DNA of 64,000 bases. Origin: Bacillota bacterium. Lineage in GTDB: Bacteria; Bacillota; Clostridia; Peptostreptococcales; Anaerovoracaceae. The position numbers and the translations under genes are program-made. The notes beneath the pieces are model-generated. The model saw nothing but the letters and a program-made list of their open reading frames with translations, was not told the DNA's origin and ran no database searches. The stretch lies in the NCBI GenBank assembly GCA_028724585.1, contig JAQYCQ010000019.1, positions 1-64,000 of the forward strand. Reading direction: 5' to 3'. Shown here one piece after another: positions 19,021 to 28,178 of the stretch (position 1 is the first letter of the stretch; each line of letters opens with the position of its first letter).

Positions 19021-19989
19021 TTACGTTTCATCCGATGATGAGCTTGCTTCTTCCTCGTCCGGAACCTTGCCGCTGTATATCTGCCTGAGCATGTCCTTAG
19101 TAGCGTCTTTATCCTGGATAAAATACGATACCGAGTTTATATATTTGCCCTCGCCCGGCACGGTATATGTATGTATAGAATCTTCCTCGAGGTTCATAGC
19201 CGAAAGCGCGTATTTGCTGACCGCTCCGAGAGTAAGATCCGATTTTACGTTTTCCGTGATGAGCTTAGCGGAAGAAAGCACCCCGTGCTTGATACACTGC
19301 TTATACAGTGATTTCATAAACTGCTGCTGGGCTTCCACTCGACCGAGATCACCGTTATAGTAGCCGTGCCTGTATCTCAGGTACTGGACAGCGTGCTTGC
19401 CGTCAAGGGTCTGTTTACCCTTCTTTATATCTATGACAAGCGGAGGATCGTCATAAGGGTCTTCATAATGCATGTCCTGCTTTACATCGATCGGAACGCC
19501 GCCGACTCCGTCTACGATCTTCTTGACCGCGTTGTAGTCGATGATAGCGTAATAGTTTACAGGGATGCCGAAGAGCACGTCGCTGACCGCTTCTGCCGTC
19601 GGTTTTATCCCTTCGCCCGAATATATAGAATTGATCTTTTTCTCCGCTGCTTTATCGAACCCTTTTCTGTGATAATAAGTATCTCTCGGTACCGAGATAA
19701 CGTCGACTTTATCGTTGTCCATATCCCAGCTGAACAGCATCATAGTATCAGTCATACCGTCGTTGACGCCCAGCATCAGCAGATTGATCCTGTTGACATC
19801 CGAATATTTTTCGTAAAACTGCCCTTCGTTGTCCACGAGCACGCCCACGCTGTCAGCGGAGCTGTCGCCGGTATCATCCGATTTAAAAATATTGATATTA
19901 GACACTATCTTCATTACAGGGATTCCGATAAGAGTGAATATCACCAGGAAAGTCAGGAAAAGTTTCAAAAATGTTCTTGCTTTCATCAT
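19021..19989 (-). CDS. LytR-CpsA-Psr family phosphotransferase
   Basis: A 322-residue membrane-anchored enzyme: a single N-terminal transmembrane segment (about residues 8-28) and an extracellular LCP domain with LLMLGVNDGMTDTMMLFS, the arginine in SVPRDTYY, the AIIDYNAVKKIVDGVGGV strand, and the LRYRHGYYNGDLGRVEAQQQF block whose arginines hold the polyprenyl pyrophosphate. LCP proteins transfer lipid-linked glycopolymers to peptidoglycan. The C-terminus ends in a short Glu/Ser-rich tail. Two adjacent ATG codons follow an AAGGA site; the first is used here. Confidence 0.94.
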   Translation of the reverse strand: MMKARTFLKLFLTFLVIFTLIGIPVMKIVSNINIFKSDDTGDSSADSVGVLVDNEGQFYEKYSDVNRINLLMLGVNDGMTDTMMLFSWDMDNDKVDVISVPRDTYYHRKGFDKAAEKKINSIYSGEGIKPTAEAVSDVLFGIPVNYYAIIDYNAVKKIVDGVGGVPIDVKQDMHYEDPYDDPPLVIDIKKGKQTLDGKHAVQYLRYRHGYYNGDLGRVEAQQQFMKSLYKQCIKHGVLSSAKLITENVKSDLTLGAVSKYALSAMNLEEDSIHTYTVPGEGKYINSVSYFIQDKDATKDMLRQIYSGKVPDEEEASSSSDET

Positions 19990-20225
19990 CTAAATCCTTC
20001 GATCAGTCCAGCTGCATTGAAAAAATCACGCAAATACCCCTTTACAGCTGAACTAAAAAATGAGTTATTAAAAACCATTCAATGCATTTGTTTATTATAC
20101 TCTAAAACTTCTGCTGTCAAAAGATTAATATTATAAGATTAATACTTTTTTAAGAGCCTTTTATCTTGCTTTAATAAGGATTTATATATAAAGGCAAATG
20201 GAAAAATATCAGGAAATAAAAAAGA

Positions 20226-20240
20226 CGCGGGCTCCGCCCG
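20226..20240 (-). terminator. Triloop hairpin followed by T-run, probable hbd terminator
   Basis: Minus strand GCGGGC-GGA-GCCCGC then GTCTTTTTT. This member of the triloop family is positioned and flanked like an intrinsic terminator for hbd. Confidence 0.65.
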
Positions 20241-20291
20241 CCGGATGCCGTACCCGGCAGAGGCAAAACCCGCATTTTGAAGTTTCATGCT

Positions 20292-20306
20292 GTCAGCGGA
20301 GCTGAC
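20292..20306. repeat. GTCAGCGGAGCTGAC triloop hairpin after hbd
   Basis: Exact copy of a 15-bp palindrome that also occurs at 9540, 23660 and 52455. It starts 15 bases after the hbd stop codon. Confidence 0.8.
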
Positions 20307-20320
20307 GCAGATATCAATCT

Positions 20321-21178
20321 TTATTTATTGTTGTACTTGTAGAAGCCTTCGCCTGTCTTCTGGCCGAGCTTTCCTGCTCTTACCATCTTTCTGAGGAGCG
20401 GATGAGGCCTGTACTTGTCTTCGCCCAGCTCTTTGTGGAGAACTTCCATGATAGAGAGGCATACGTCAAGTCCGATCAGGTCAGCCAGTGCCAGAGGTCC
20501 CATAGGGTGGTTGGCTCCCAGCTGCATAGCCCTGTCGATGTCCTCTGCAGACGCGATATTCTCAGCGAGAACGCCTACGCATTCGTTGATCATAGGGACG
20601 AGCATCCTGTTTACTACGAATCCAGGAGCTTCGTTTACGACGATAGGTGTCTTCTGAAGTTCAGTCGCAACCTTTTTAACCACATCGATGGTCTCGTCTG
20701 AAGTATTGTATCCCGGAACTACCTCTACCAGCTTCATTACCGGAGCAGGATTGAAGAAGTGCATGCCTACTACGCGGCCCGGTCTCGATGTAACGGACGC
20801 GATCTCGGTGATAGAAAGGGATGATGTGTTTGACGAGAGGATGACCTCCGGACGGCAGATCTTGTCCAGCTGTCTGAAAATGTCCTTTTTGATATCCATG
20901 TTCTCGCTGGCGGCTTCGATGATGAAGTCGGCGTCAGCAAGAGCCTCGATGTCAGTAGTGCCCTTGATCCTGGCCAGGTTCTCTTCCTTCTTCTCAGGTG
21001 CGAGCCAGCCTCTGCTGATCATAAAATCATACTGGCCTGTAATGTGCTGGATCGCGCTGTCGATAGAAGTCTGTTTCCTTGCCCTGAAAACGACTTCGTA
21101 GCCGCAGTTGGCGATATGCTGTACCAGACCTGCTCCCATTGTTGAAGCGCCTAAAATGCCAATCTTCTTGAACTCCAT
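20321..21178 (-). CDS. hbd: 3-hydroxybutyryl-CoA dehydrogenase
   Basis: A 285-residue NAD(P)-dependent dehydrogenase reducing acetoacetyl-CoA to 3-hydroxybutyryl-CoA. It has the Rossmann motif GASTMGAGL (about residue 10), SSNTSSLSI, the catalytic HFFNPAPVMKLVEVV with its histidine, and the C-terminal dimer domain NRMLVPMINE and DLIGLDVCLSIM. It follows crt by 53 bases, and with crt and thlA covers three of the four steps from acetyl-CoA to butyryl-CoA. The start lies behind AGGAGG. Confidence 0.95.
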   Translation of the reverse strand: MEFKKIGILGASTMGAGLVQHIANCGYEVVFRARKQTSIDSAIQHITGQYDFMISRGWLAPEKKEENLARIKGTTDIEALADADFIIEAASENMDIKKDIFRQLDKICRPEVILSSNTSSLSITEIASVTSRPGRVVGMHFFNPAPVMKLVEVVPGYNTSDETIDVVKKVATELQKTPIVVNEAPGFVVNRMLVPMINECVGVLAENIASAEDIDRAMQLGANHPMGPLALADLIGLDVCLSIMEVLHKELGEDKYRPHPLLRKMVRAGKLGQKTGEGFYKYNNK

Positions 21179-21231
21179 AGTCCCTCCTTTTCCTCCGCAT
21201 GTGCCAGAGCGGATTTTTATATAATACTTAT

Positions 21232-22005
21232 CTATTCTCCTTTAAATTCAGCTTTTCTCCTCTCGAGAAAAGCGGCCATTCCTTCTTTCTGGTCCTTGGT
21301 GCCGAAGCACATTGCGAACAGGTCCGCTTCTATCGCTATACCTGATTCGATATCTACTTCCTGGCCGCGCTTGATAGCCGAGTTAGCCCATTTGACGGCC
21401 AGCGGCGCGTTGGACGCTATCTTTGCAGCCATTTTTTCGGCTGCGGGCATCAGTTCGTCAGGCCCTACTACTTTGTTTACCAGTCCATATCTGAGGGCTT
21501 TCCAGGCTTTGATGTTCTCCGCAGTGAGAATCATTTCTGCCGCTCTGCCCTTACCGACAATAGCCGTGAGCCTCTGAGTTCCGGAAAATCCGGGAGTGAT
21601 GCCGAGTCCTGTTTCCGGCTGCCCAAAAACAGCCTTCTCGGATGCGATCCTGATATCGCAGCACATGGCAAGCTCAAGTCCTCCGCCAAGGGCATATCCG
21701 TTGACGGCGGCTATAGTAGGCTTTTCAGATTTTTCGATCGTTCTGTACAGCTTCTGGCCGACATTGCCGAATTTTCTTCCCTCTATCATATTAAGGTCTG
21801 CCATCTCTCCGATGTCTGCGCCTGCCGCAAAAGCTCGTCCTGCTCCGGTTATCACGATGACCCTTACTTCATCGTCCCTCTGGAGTTCATCGAAAGCCTG
21901 GCTCATTTCAGCAAGGACCTCTGTATTAAGCGCGTTCAACGCTTCTGGTCTGTTCAGCGTCAATATCGCGTAATGGTCCTTTTTTTCTGTCAGTACAAAT
22001 GCCAT
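21232..22005 (-). CDS. crt: Enoyl-CoA hydratase / crotonase
   Basis: A 257-residue crotonase-fold enzyme that would dehydrate 3-hydroxybutyryl-CoA to crotonyl-CoA. The oxyanion-hole segments are AFAAGADIGEM and NGYALGGGLELAMCCD, with the catalytic glutamates in GLELA and FGQPETGLGITPG. The start was placed at the ATG behind AGGAGG; nine extra in-frame residues upstream include the ribosome site. No bcd-etfAB genes follow in this window, so butyryl-CoA dehydrogenase must be encoded elsewhere if the route is complete. Confidence 0.94.
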   Translation of the reverse strand: MAFVLTEKKDHYAILTLNRPEALNALNTEVLAEMSQAFDELQRDDEVRVIVITGAGRAFAAGADIGEMADLNMIEGRKFGNVGQKLYRTIEKSEKPTIAAVNGYALGGGLELAMCCDIRIASEKAVFGQPETGLGITPGFSGTQRLTAIVGKGRAAEMILTAENIKAWKALRYGLVNKVVGPDELMPAAEKMAAKIASNAPLAVKWANSAIKRGQEVDIESGIAIEADLFAMCFGTKDQKEGMAAFLERRKAEFKGE

Positions 22006-22052
22006 AATGCCTACCTCCTGTCGTGTCTGCATCAGGAAAAATCTACAACGAC

Positions 22053-22081
22053 ATTATATATGTTATAGCAATTATTTTCAA
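22053..22081 (-). promoter_or_regulatory. crt-hbd promoter
   Basis: Minus strand TTGAAA (complement 22076-22081), 17-base spacer, TATAAT (complement 22053-22058), about 45 bases before the crt start. AT-rich partial dyads around 22110-22160 lie upstream and could hold an operator. Confidence 0.75.
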
Positions 22082-22270
22082 GTCAATTATCTGTTTATAT
22101 AATTACTAAATCTTCTATTCATTTGATATGCTCTGATTCATATGATAACATTATATGTAGGAATTTTCAGTCTCCGCGCAGATAAGGCTCTACGATTTTT
22201 TTCTAAAAACACCGCGCGGACACAGTATTTTTTCTGATCACCATTCAAATAGAAAACGGAAAGTGCACTC

Positions 22271-23530
22271 ATGAAGGATTTAATCAAGAGAGCAGGCCGG
22301 CTGACGGCCATAGTGCTCGCGGCACTGGTCCTCCTGGTACCTGCTGCCGCTCCGGACCGGGCTTCATACGCCGGAGAAAACACAGTGAAGCCTTACGTAT
22401 CGTCATTTAGCGATGTATATGGTACTCCGTTCTACAAGGCAGTCTCGGAACTGGCCGAGGCGGGGATAATAAACGGATACGAAGACGGGACATACGGCCC
22501 CTACAATACGCTGACCAGAGCTGAAGCATGTACGCTCATGTACAAAGCCTACTGCGATGACAGCGTTTCGCCTTATACAGGCCATCATTTTACGGATCTC
22601 AGGGATCCATCCTACTGGGGTTACAAATATATCAGCTACTGCGCCGCAGTCGGCATAGTGTCAGGATACCCTGACGGATCGTTCAAGCCGGACAATAAAG
22701 TCACATATAACGAACTGATATGTATGATCGTAAGGGCGCGCGGGCTCAACAACGGGCAGATCCTCTCATGGCCTACAGGCTGGATAGACGTCGCGAGGGC
22801 TGACGGCATGCTCGACAAGCTCTCCGGAGTTTATATAGGGGACAGCAATTCAAAAAACGCCAACCGCGGAAACACAGCCATAATGATAGCCAGCGGATCT
22901 GAATACAACAGCATATCTGCCGATGACCCGACAGAAGATTATTTCGCTGACCGCAATATGACAGGCGTAGCCTACGGTATCGTAACAGAAACGCGAGCCG
23001 ACAGCGACAGCACGGGAAACAGCTGCGTGATAGCGCGTCTGCTCCTCGGTGACAGATCCTACGACATTGTCCCGGATCCGTCGCTTCCTTACCTTTTCAG
23101 CGGCATGACACCAGCCTCCGGCCTGATCCGCGTGGTCGTGAACAACGGACGCGCGACCAGCGCCCTCAAGGTCACATCAGACTACAGCGGTACATACGGA
23201 ATGCTGACTCCTTCTGACAGTTCCTCCGGGATGACAGCCTTCAGCAGGATAAATTCTATAAGCAAAAATTCACTCAGCTACAGCGGCAGCAGCAGCGGCA
23301 CAGTAAAAATAAGCTCCAACGCGGTATTTTACAGAGTAGGAATGAATGACGGAAAGCTGTCCGCCTACAGGATCAGCCCTTCCGACGCCGCCTCCGGCGG
23401 CATGGCGGCCGCCTACTCGGTAAACGGGGCGGCCGGCACAGCGGCGGAAGTGATCATAACAGTCCAGCCTGAGGACTTCGACGATGTCCTTCACTCCTCG
23501 TCTAATCCAAACTTCCGGCTCATGGGCTGA
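22271..23530 (+). CDS. S-layer homology domain protein
   Basis: A 419-residue exported protein: signal peptide (basic start, hydrophobic core to about residue 30), then two to three SLH repeats from about residue 40 to 190 (FSDVYGTPFYKAVSELAEAGIINGYEDGTYGP; then FTDL..YWGYKYISYCAAVGIVSGYPDG). SLH repeats bind pyruvylated secondary wall polymer, so the protein is likely wall-attached. The C-terminal ~200 residues are Ser/Gly-rich and predicted beta-rich; I recognise no domain there. It lies convergent with metK and shares its terminator. Confidence 0.9.
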   Translation: MKDLIKRAGRLTAIVLAALVLLVPAAAPDRASYAGENTVKPYVSSFSDVYGTPFYKAVSELAEAGIINGYEDGTYGPYNTLTRAEACTLMYKAYCDDSVSPYTGHHFTDLRDPSYWGYKYISYCAAVGIVSGYPDGSFKPDNKVTYNELICMIVRARGLNNGQILSWPTGWIDVARADGMLDKLSGVYIGDSNSKNANRGNTAIMIASGSEYNSISADDPTEDYFADRNMTGVAYGIVTETRADSDSTGNSCVIARLLLGDRSYDIVPDPSLPYLFSGMTPASGLIRVVVNNGRATSALKVTSDYSGTYGMLTPSDSSSGMTAFSRINSISKNSLSYSGSSSGTVKISSNAVFYRVGMNDGKLSAYRISPSDAASGGMAAAYSVNGAAGTAAEVIITVQPEDFDDVLHSSSNPNFRLMG

Positions 23531-23554
23531 CACGGAATACTGATATAAAAAACA

Positions 23555-23592
23555 AACGAGCAGGAAAACGCTCCGAACGTTTTCCTGCTCGT
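23555..23592. terminator. Bidirectional terminator between SLH protein gene and metK
   Basis: AACGAGCAGGAAAACG ... CGTTTTCCTGCTCGTT stem of about 16 bp; plus strand continues TTTTTATTT, and the minus strand also ends in T after the stem. Confidence 0.85.
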
Positions 23593-23659
23593 TTTTATTT
23601 ATTTATATCGTTTCAATTTCAGTCTGCGTTATGTTCCCGCGATCGCGCGGAGCTTTCCT

Positions 23660-23674
23660 GTCAGCGGAGCTGAC
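23660..23674. repeat. GTCAGCGGAGCTGAC triloop hairpin after metK
   Basis: Exact copy of the 15-bp palindrome, 16 bases beyond the metK stop codon. Confidence 0.8.
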
Positions 23675-23690
23675 GCAGGCGCGGGCTTTA

Positions 23691-24866
23691 TTACTTTCTC
23701 AGAGCCTCTGCCTTGTCTGTCTTCTCCCAAGGAACTCCGACATCTGTGCGTCCGAAGTGGCCGTAGGCTGCTACCTTTCTGTAGATAGGTCTTCTGAGGT
23801 CGAGCATGCGGATGATACCGGCAGGTCTGAGGTCGAAGTTTTCTTCGATGCGTCTGATGATCTCCTCGTCGGAAATCTTGCCTGTGCCGAATGTATCTAT
23901 CATGATGGATACCGGTCTGGCTACGCCGATAGCGTAAGCGAGCTGGATCTCGCACTTGTCAGCCAGGCCCGCGGCTACTACGTTCTTAGCTACATATCTT
24001 GCAGCGTAAGCCGCTGAACGGTCTACCTTTGTAGGATCCTTGCCGGAGAAAGCGCCGCCGCCGTGGCGCGCGTAGCCGCCGTAAGTATCTACGATGAGCT
24101 TACGGCCTGTAAGTCCTGAGTCGCCGTGAGGTCCGCCGATAACGAATCTGCCTGTAGGGTTGACCAGATACTTGGTTTCGTCATCAAGAAGTTCAGCTGG
24201 AAGGACCGGCTTGATGACGTACTGGATCATGTCTTTCCTGATCTGCTCGAGAGTAGCGTCAGGATCGTGCTGAGTGGATACGAGAACTGTGTCTATCCTC
24301 TTGATCTTGCCGTCGTCGCCGTATTCTACAGTTACCTGAGTCTTGCCGTCCGGTCTGAGGTAAGGGATAGTCCTGTCCTTACGTACAGCAGTGAGTCTGC
24401 GAGCGAGCTTGTGGGCGAAGGTGATAGCCGCAGGCATGAGCTCCGGAGTCTCGTTGCAGGCATAGCCGAAGATGATGCCCTGATCGCCGGCGCCGATAGC
24501 CTCGATCTGGTCGTTTAACTCGCCAGTCTTGTACTCGAGAGCCTGGTCTACGCCCATGGCGATATCAGGAGACTGTTTATCGAGCGCTGTGAGGACAGCG
24601 CATGTATTTCCGTCAAATCCCAGATCGCTGGATGTATAGCCGATATCGTTTATAACGCCTCTCGCTATAGCCGGGATATCTACTTTAGCTGTAGTAGTTA
24701 TCTCGCCCATGATCATTACCATACCTGTAGTCACTGTAGTTTCTGCCGCTACACGACCTTCAGGGTCCTGCGCGATGATCGCGTCTAAAATGGCATCTGA
24801 AATCTGGTCACAGATCTTGTCAGGATGACCTTCCGTAACAGATTCCGATGAAAACAGTTTTCTCAT
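23691..24866 (-). CDS. metK: S-adenosylmethionine synthetase
   Basis: A 391-residue enzyme making SAM from methionine and ATP. It contains the N-terminal [22 protein letters not shown] (methionine/Mg site), [12 protein letters not shown] (about residue 115) and [23 protein letters not shown] (P-loop-like phosphate site), all canonical. The gene is preceded by a SAM-I riboswitch with terminator, so excess SAM should end transcription early. A triloop hairpin and a bidirectional terminator close the unit. Confidence 0.98.
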   Translation of the reverse strand: MRKLFSSESVTEGHPDKICDQISDAILDAIIAQDPEGRVAAETTVTTGMVMIMGEITTTAKVDIPAIARGVINDIGYTSSDLGFDGNTCAVLTALDKQSPDIAMGVDQALEYKTGELNDQIEAIGAGDQGIIFGYACNETPELMPAAITFAHKLARRLTAVRKDRTIPYLRPDGKTQVTVEYGDDGKIKRIDTVLVSTQHDPDATLEQIRKDMIQYVIKPVLPAELLDDETKYLVNPTGRFVIGGPHGDSGLTGRKLIVDTYGGYARHGGGAFSGKDPTKVDRSAAYAARYVAKNVVAAGLADKCEIQLAYAIGVARPVSIMIDTFGTGKISDEEIIRRIEENFDLRPAGIIRMLDLRRPIYRKVAAYGHFGRTDVGVPWEKTDKAEALRK

Positions 24867-24931
24867 TTTTTCTTACTCCTCTATATACATACACACAATA
24901 AATATTGATCCTGAGATCTGCCGACATGTAT

Positions 24932-24960
24932 AAAAAAACCTCTTCCCTGATGGAAGAGGC
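24932..24960 (-). terminator. Riboswitch-controlled terminator before metK
   Basis: Minus strand CCTCTTCC-ATCA-GGGAAGAGG followed by T7, located between the S-box aptamer and metK. Confidence 0.9.
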
Positions 24961-24982
24961 CGCGTTATCAACAATGTCGGAA

Positions 24983-25100
24983 CTCCACCTCATCTTTCAG
25001 ATAAAAATATCTGCAGGAATTAGCACCTTCCACGCCTGTGCAGAACGCGGAGGTTGCCGGACTTCTCTGGGCCTGATCCCTCGGTCTCTCTCAATAAGGA
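24983..25100 (-). promoter_or_regulatory. SAM-I (S-box) riboswitch
   Basis: Minus strand shows the canonical order: CTTATTGAGAGAGACCGAGG-GA (P1/P2 with the kink-turn), GGCCC...GAAGTCCGGCAACC, GGTGCTAATTCCTGCAG, and GAAAGATGAG closing P1. The terminator at 24932 is the off-state expression platform. It controls metK by SAM feedback. Confidence 0.96.
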
Positions 25101-25116
25101 GATTGTCAACAATGTG

Positions 25117-25144
25117 ATTTTACATGAAAAGTTTCTCTTGTCAA
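25117..25144 (-). promoter_or_regulatory. metK promoter
   Basis: Minus strand TTGACA (complement 25139-25144), 16-base spacer, TAAAAT (complement 25117-25122), just upstream of the S-box. Confidence 0.7.
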
Positions 25145-25211
25145 TAGAATTATTTTGTCCATGTTCTGTTTCTGGTACAATATCTTCAAGTTGTCGCATT
25201 ATATAATACAA

Positions 25212-25229
25212 GCCGTCCCAAAGGACGGC
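25212..25229 (-). terminator. Weak terminator-like hairpin after the methyltransferase gene
   Basis: GCCGTCC-TTTG-GGACGGC on the minus strand, followed by TTGTATTATAT. Perfect 7-bp stem but a broken T-run. Confidence 0.5.
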
Positions 25230-25273
25230 CTGTCTGTCTGTTAAAGAATAAACGATATTATGATCACCGGAGA

Positions 25274-26332
25274 TTAAGCGTTTTTAGAGGCTACGATAAA
25301 GGCCTCCGCGTCCCTTCCCGGTATGATATCTTCCCTGAGTATGTTCCAGCCGTTGAGGCTTATGAAACTCTTATACTCGTCGAAGGTCCATTCCACGGCG
25401 TCAGGACGTCCCATAAAGCTCTTTACAAGATGCGCCGCGTCTTCGATGACTCCCCCGTTCCTCACATAGTTAGGAGCTATGAGCACACCGCCCGGCTTGA
25501 GGACCCTCGCTGCCTGCTCCAGCACCAGCTCTGGATTTTCGAGAATGTTAAGGGCATTGGCTATGATGACCGCGTCGAAGCTCTCATCCGGATAGGTCAG
25601 GCACTCGGGCTCCTGGATATCCCACATGAGATTCTCCGGCGTTCCCTTCCTGCGGGCCTTGAGGATCATGTTCTCTGAAAAATCGCATGCCACCACCGGG
25701 CCGCACACGTCTGCCGTGCTCCGGGCTATGTCTCCCGGGCCGCATGCTATATGGAGCACCCTCATAGACGGGTCGAGCTCGTCCCTTATCATATCCATAA
25801 GGCTGAGGAAGGTCTTGTGGTTGGCGGCGTACTTCAGGCTGTACATGCTGGCCGTGCCGTCCCAGAGATCTCTCAGGTTCTTAGTCAGGTTTATATGCCT
25901 GGTTATGAACAGAGCTGAAACCGCCGCTGCTGTTCCCAGGACCGCTCCCGCGGCAGCTGCTGCCGCGCGCTTTTTCTCTTCTTCCGCTTTCGCCTTCGAT
26001 CCGCTTATGCTTCCTATCCTGGATGCCACATTATCCCTGACAGTGTATACTCCGTCCTGGATGCCGCCGCTGATCTTAGAGCCTGCCTTCCTGCCGGTCT
26101 CTATAAAGTCTATATCGCGGAGCTCTTTAAGCTCCGGAAGATCTATATTCCCCAAGCCCCTGGTTTTCTTGTTAAACAGCGGCTTTTTCCCATGCTTTCC
26201 TGCTTTTTTCTTTATCATATCTGCCGCGTCAGCAGACATTTCCTTTATATATACTCCGGAGTTCTTAACTGCTTCCGGTACTTTTTCCTGGATTATATAG
26301 ATGTTATACGGAACGTCAATCTTCTTTTTCAA
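25274..26332 (-). CDS. Class I SAM-dependent methyltransferase with membrane-type N-terminal extension
   Basis: A 352-residue protein. Residues about 160-350 form a Methyltransf_11-type domain: motif I LHIACGPGDIA (about 193-203), an acidic residue in VACDFSENM, and VLKPGGVLIAPNY. Residues 1-120 are charged and Lys-rich with no domain I recognise, followed by an Ala-rich hydrophobic segment (about 123-144) that could anchor it in the membrane. TTG start behind AGGAGG at 9 bases. The substrate is unknown; menaquinone/ubiquinone-type methylation of a small molecule is one possibility from the domain class. metK immediately downstream is a coincidental or functional neighbour. Confidence 0.85.
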   Translation of the reverse strand: MKKKIDVPYNIYIIQEKVPEAVKNSGVYIKEMSADAADMIKKKAGKHGKKPLFNKKTRGLGNIDLPELKELRDIDFIETGRKAGSKISGGIQDGVYTVRDNVASRIGSISGSKAKAEEEKKRAAAAAAGAVLGTAAAVSALFITRHINLTKNLRDLWDGTASMYSLKYAANHKTFLSLMDMIRDELDPSMRVLHIACGPGDIARSTADVCGPVVACDFSENMILKARRKGTPENLMWDIQEPECLTYPDESFDAVIIANALNILENPELVLEQAARVLKPGGVLIAPNYVRNGGVIEDAAHLVKSFMGRPDAVEWTFDEYKSFISLNGWNILREDIIPGRDAEAFIVASKNA

Positions 26333-26646
26333 TGTCTTCGACCTCCTCTGCCTGCAGTGCCCCTGATCCGGTACGCGCTGAGACTATACCCGCTGCCCAG
26401 CGGCGTTTTTTCCAAAAATTCTGTAATTAAGACAGGACACCGACCTTGTAATATACTATATTATACATTGACCGCAGGCGGGCTTGAACTCTAAAGTTAT
26501 TAAAAAACTGTGAATACCGGCGCCGATTACGGTTATATAATTATGGCTGATGATGATAACAGATCATGCCGGTCCGCTCTTCCGGCCGGCGTAAGTAAAT
26601 AGTTTAAACAATTCAGATCGATGAGAAAGAACAAGGGGGAATCTCA
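26333..26646. other. Divergent intergenic region between the methyltransferase gene and hslO
   Basis: Minus strand holds a candidate promoter TTCAAG (complement 26483-26488), 17 bases, TATAAT (complement 26460-26465) for the methyltransferase. Plus strand has TATAAT at 26536-26541 without a clear -35, possibly for hslO. A GC-rich hairpin CCGGTCCGCTCTTCCGGCCGG lies near 26569-26590. Confidence 0.45.
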
Positions 26647-27585
26647 ATGGCAAACAGCAGAGCTGTCACAGGCATAGACAACAGCGGATCTTTCCGTGTA
26701 TATATGGGAATATCGACCGATATCGTAAAAGAAGCGAAAAAACTTCACCAGACGTCGCCTCTGGCGACACATCTGCTCGGCAGAGCGCTCACCGGCACAG
26801 GCCTCATGGGACTGATGCTCCGCGAGCCCGGCATGAAGATCACCATGCAGTTCAAGGGCGACGGCCCGGCTGAGCAGGTCCTCTGCACAGCTGACAGCAC
26901 CGGACACGTAAAAGGCTACATAGTACACCCGCTGGTAGAAATGCCTGCCAGGGAGGACGGATCCCTCGATGTGAGCGGAGCTCTCGGAAACGGTACCCTT
27001 ACATGCATAAGGGACATGGTCGGTTCCAAGGATCCTTATGTCGGCAAGGTCCCTCTCTACAGCGGCGAGATCGCCGAGGATATAGCTTCCTACCTCTACC
27101 AGTCTGAGCAGGTAAAGACAGTCGTATCGCTGGGCGTCAAGCTGGACGAGAACGGCGAGGTAGAGGCTGCCGGCGGCATCATAGTACAGCTCCTGCCTGA
27201 CGCTTCTGAGGAAGCTGTAAAGGCTCTGGAAGAATGGCTGCCTAAAATGCCGAAGATCTCTGAACTGACAAAAGCAGTAGAAGGGGATGGCAGCCGCGAC
27301 GACCAGACTGTCCTCACAGAATTCCTTGAGAGGGCCTTCCTCGGCATGCCGGATGAATTTTCGGTAAGGCCCCTGGATTTCCACGACTTCGAATGGAAGT
27401 GCGGATGCTCTGTCGGAAGGTTCGAGCAGGGTATCATAAGCCTGGGCGTAAAGGAGATCCACCAGATCATAGAAGAGGACGGACAGGCTGAGATAGTCTG
27501 CCAGTTCTGCGGAAAGAAATACAACTTCGACAAGGAGCATCTGGAACGTCTCGAGCTTATCGCAGCCGCGAAAAATATAAAATAG
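26647..27585 (+). CDS. hslO: Hsp33 redox-regulated chaperone
   Basis: A 312-residue cytosolic holdase activated by oxidants. The N-terminal domain carries SPLATHLLGRALTG and GDGP; the C-terminal redox switch has zinc cysteines C252-x-C254 and C285-x2-C288 (KCGCS and CQFCGKKY). Under oxidation, zinc release and disulfide formation expose the binding surface. It is monocistronic with a strong terminator downstream. The antisense strand has a longer open frame, but that is a by-product of codon use. Confidence 0.97.
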   Translation: MANSRAVTGIDNSGSFRVYMGISTDIVKEAKKLHQTSPLATHLLGRALTGTGLMGLMLREPGMKITMQFKGDGPAEQVLCTADSTGHVKGYIVHPLVEMPAREDGSLDVSGALGNGTLTCIRDMVGSKDPYVGKVPLYSGEIAEDIASYLYQSEQVKTVVSLGVKLDENGEVEAAGGIIVQLLPDASEEAVKALEEWLPKMPKISELTKAVEGDGSRDDQTVLTEFLERAFLGMPDEFSVRPLDFHDFEWKCGCSVGRFEQGIISLGVKEIHQIIEEDGQAEIVCQFCGKKYNFDKEHLERLELIAAAKNIK

Positions 27586-27594
27586 GCCGCGGAC

Positions 27595-27609
27595 GCGCGC
27601 GGAGCGCGC
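27595..27609. repeat. Triloop hairpin after hslO
   Basis: Perfect GCGCGC-GGA-GCGCGC inverted repeat starting 10 bases after the hslO stop; same sequence as 32754-32768 and the reverse of 54537-54551. Confidence 0.8.
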
Positions 27610-27624
27610 CCAGGCGCGGGAAAA

Positions 27625-27665
27625 TAAAAACGGTATGACCCGGACCCGGGTCATACCGTTTTTAT
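27625..27665. terminator. Bidirectional terminator between hslO and the 107-residue gene
   Basis: AAAAACGGTATGACCC ... GGGTCATACCGTTTTT stem with T-rich tails on both strands. Confidence 0.88.
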
Positions 27666-27694
27666 TTTTATATCCGATTTTTTAAGTCTGATGA

Positions 27695-28018
27695 TCAATA
27701 GAGAGCTATGATCTTTTCAGCGAGAGCTTCTTCATCTTCGCCTTCTACAGGTACGCACTCATAGAAGTATTTCTCGATCTCATCCCAGTCAGTCATGCGC
27801 GCTTCGGGTGTGCAGAGAAGCTTGACATATTTTTCGTATTCACCGGTAGGATTGATCCAGCTCTTAGGAACGTCCAGCTTATAGAACTGGAAACCCTGCT
27901 CCCAGCCGTATCTGAGGCCGTCGATCTTGATAGTGCCTGTGCCCTTATCGTCGATAGGATCTGGTGTATAAAGCTCTGTGTTAGCGTATCTTCCTGTCTT
28001 TACTCCTAATTTTTTCAT
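27695..28018 (-). CDS. Conserved-looking small protein of unknown function
   Basis: A 107-residue soluble acidic protein that I do not recognise. It starts MKKLGVKTGRYANTELY, contains LRYGWEQGFQFYKLDVPKSW and ends with an amphipathic acidic helix (EGEDEEALAEKIIALY). No signal peptide, membrane segment or Cys motif. AGGGAT precedes the ATG. It is closed by a strong terminator and is likely monocistronic. Real coding is supported by the terminator and by codon use similar to its neighbours. Confidence 0.75.
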   Translation of the reverse strand: MKKLGVKTGRYANTELYTPDPIDDKGTGTIKIDGLRYGWEQGFQFYKLDVPKSWINPTGEYEKYVKLLCTPEARMTDWDEIEKYFYECVPVEGEDEEALAEKIIALY

Positions 28019-28178
28019 TATCTTATCCCTCCGATTTTATTTTGTCCTATATACATATTATTGGCACTTTTCCATATGATTAAGCATAACCCGTGCCGAA
28101 ATTAATATCTTTGCTAATTATATCACAAAATAAAACAGTTATACCGGACCTTATGTATATATTGGAAAATTTCCTCAG

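Larger units (their letters stand above)
19990..20320. other. Intergenic region between hbd and the LCP gene
   Basis: Contains a candidate minus-strand promoter for the LCP gene: TTGACA (complement 20115-20120), 15-base spacer, TATAAT (complement 20094-20099). Two triloop hairpins follow hbd (20226-20240 and 20292-20306). The rest is AT-rich with no gene. Confidence 0.55.

Noticed and set aside
20321..22005. Complete butyrate operon
   Set aside because: Only crt and hbd are here and thlA is 27 kb away; bcd-etfAB and a terminal butyrate gene are absent from the window.
26644..27654. A 336-codon open frame antisense to hslO
   Set aside because: It lies fully over a gene with an intact Hsp33 zinc switch; long antisense frames arise from codon bias here, and its protein has no recognisable motif or ribosome site.
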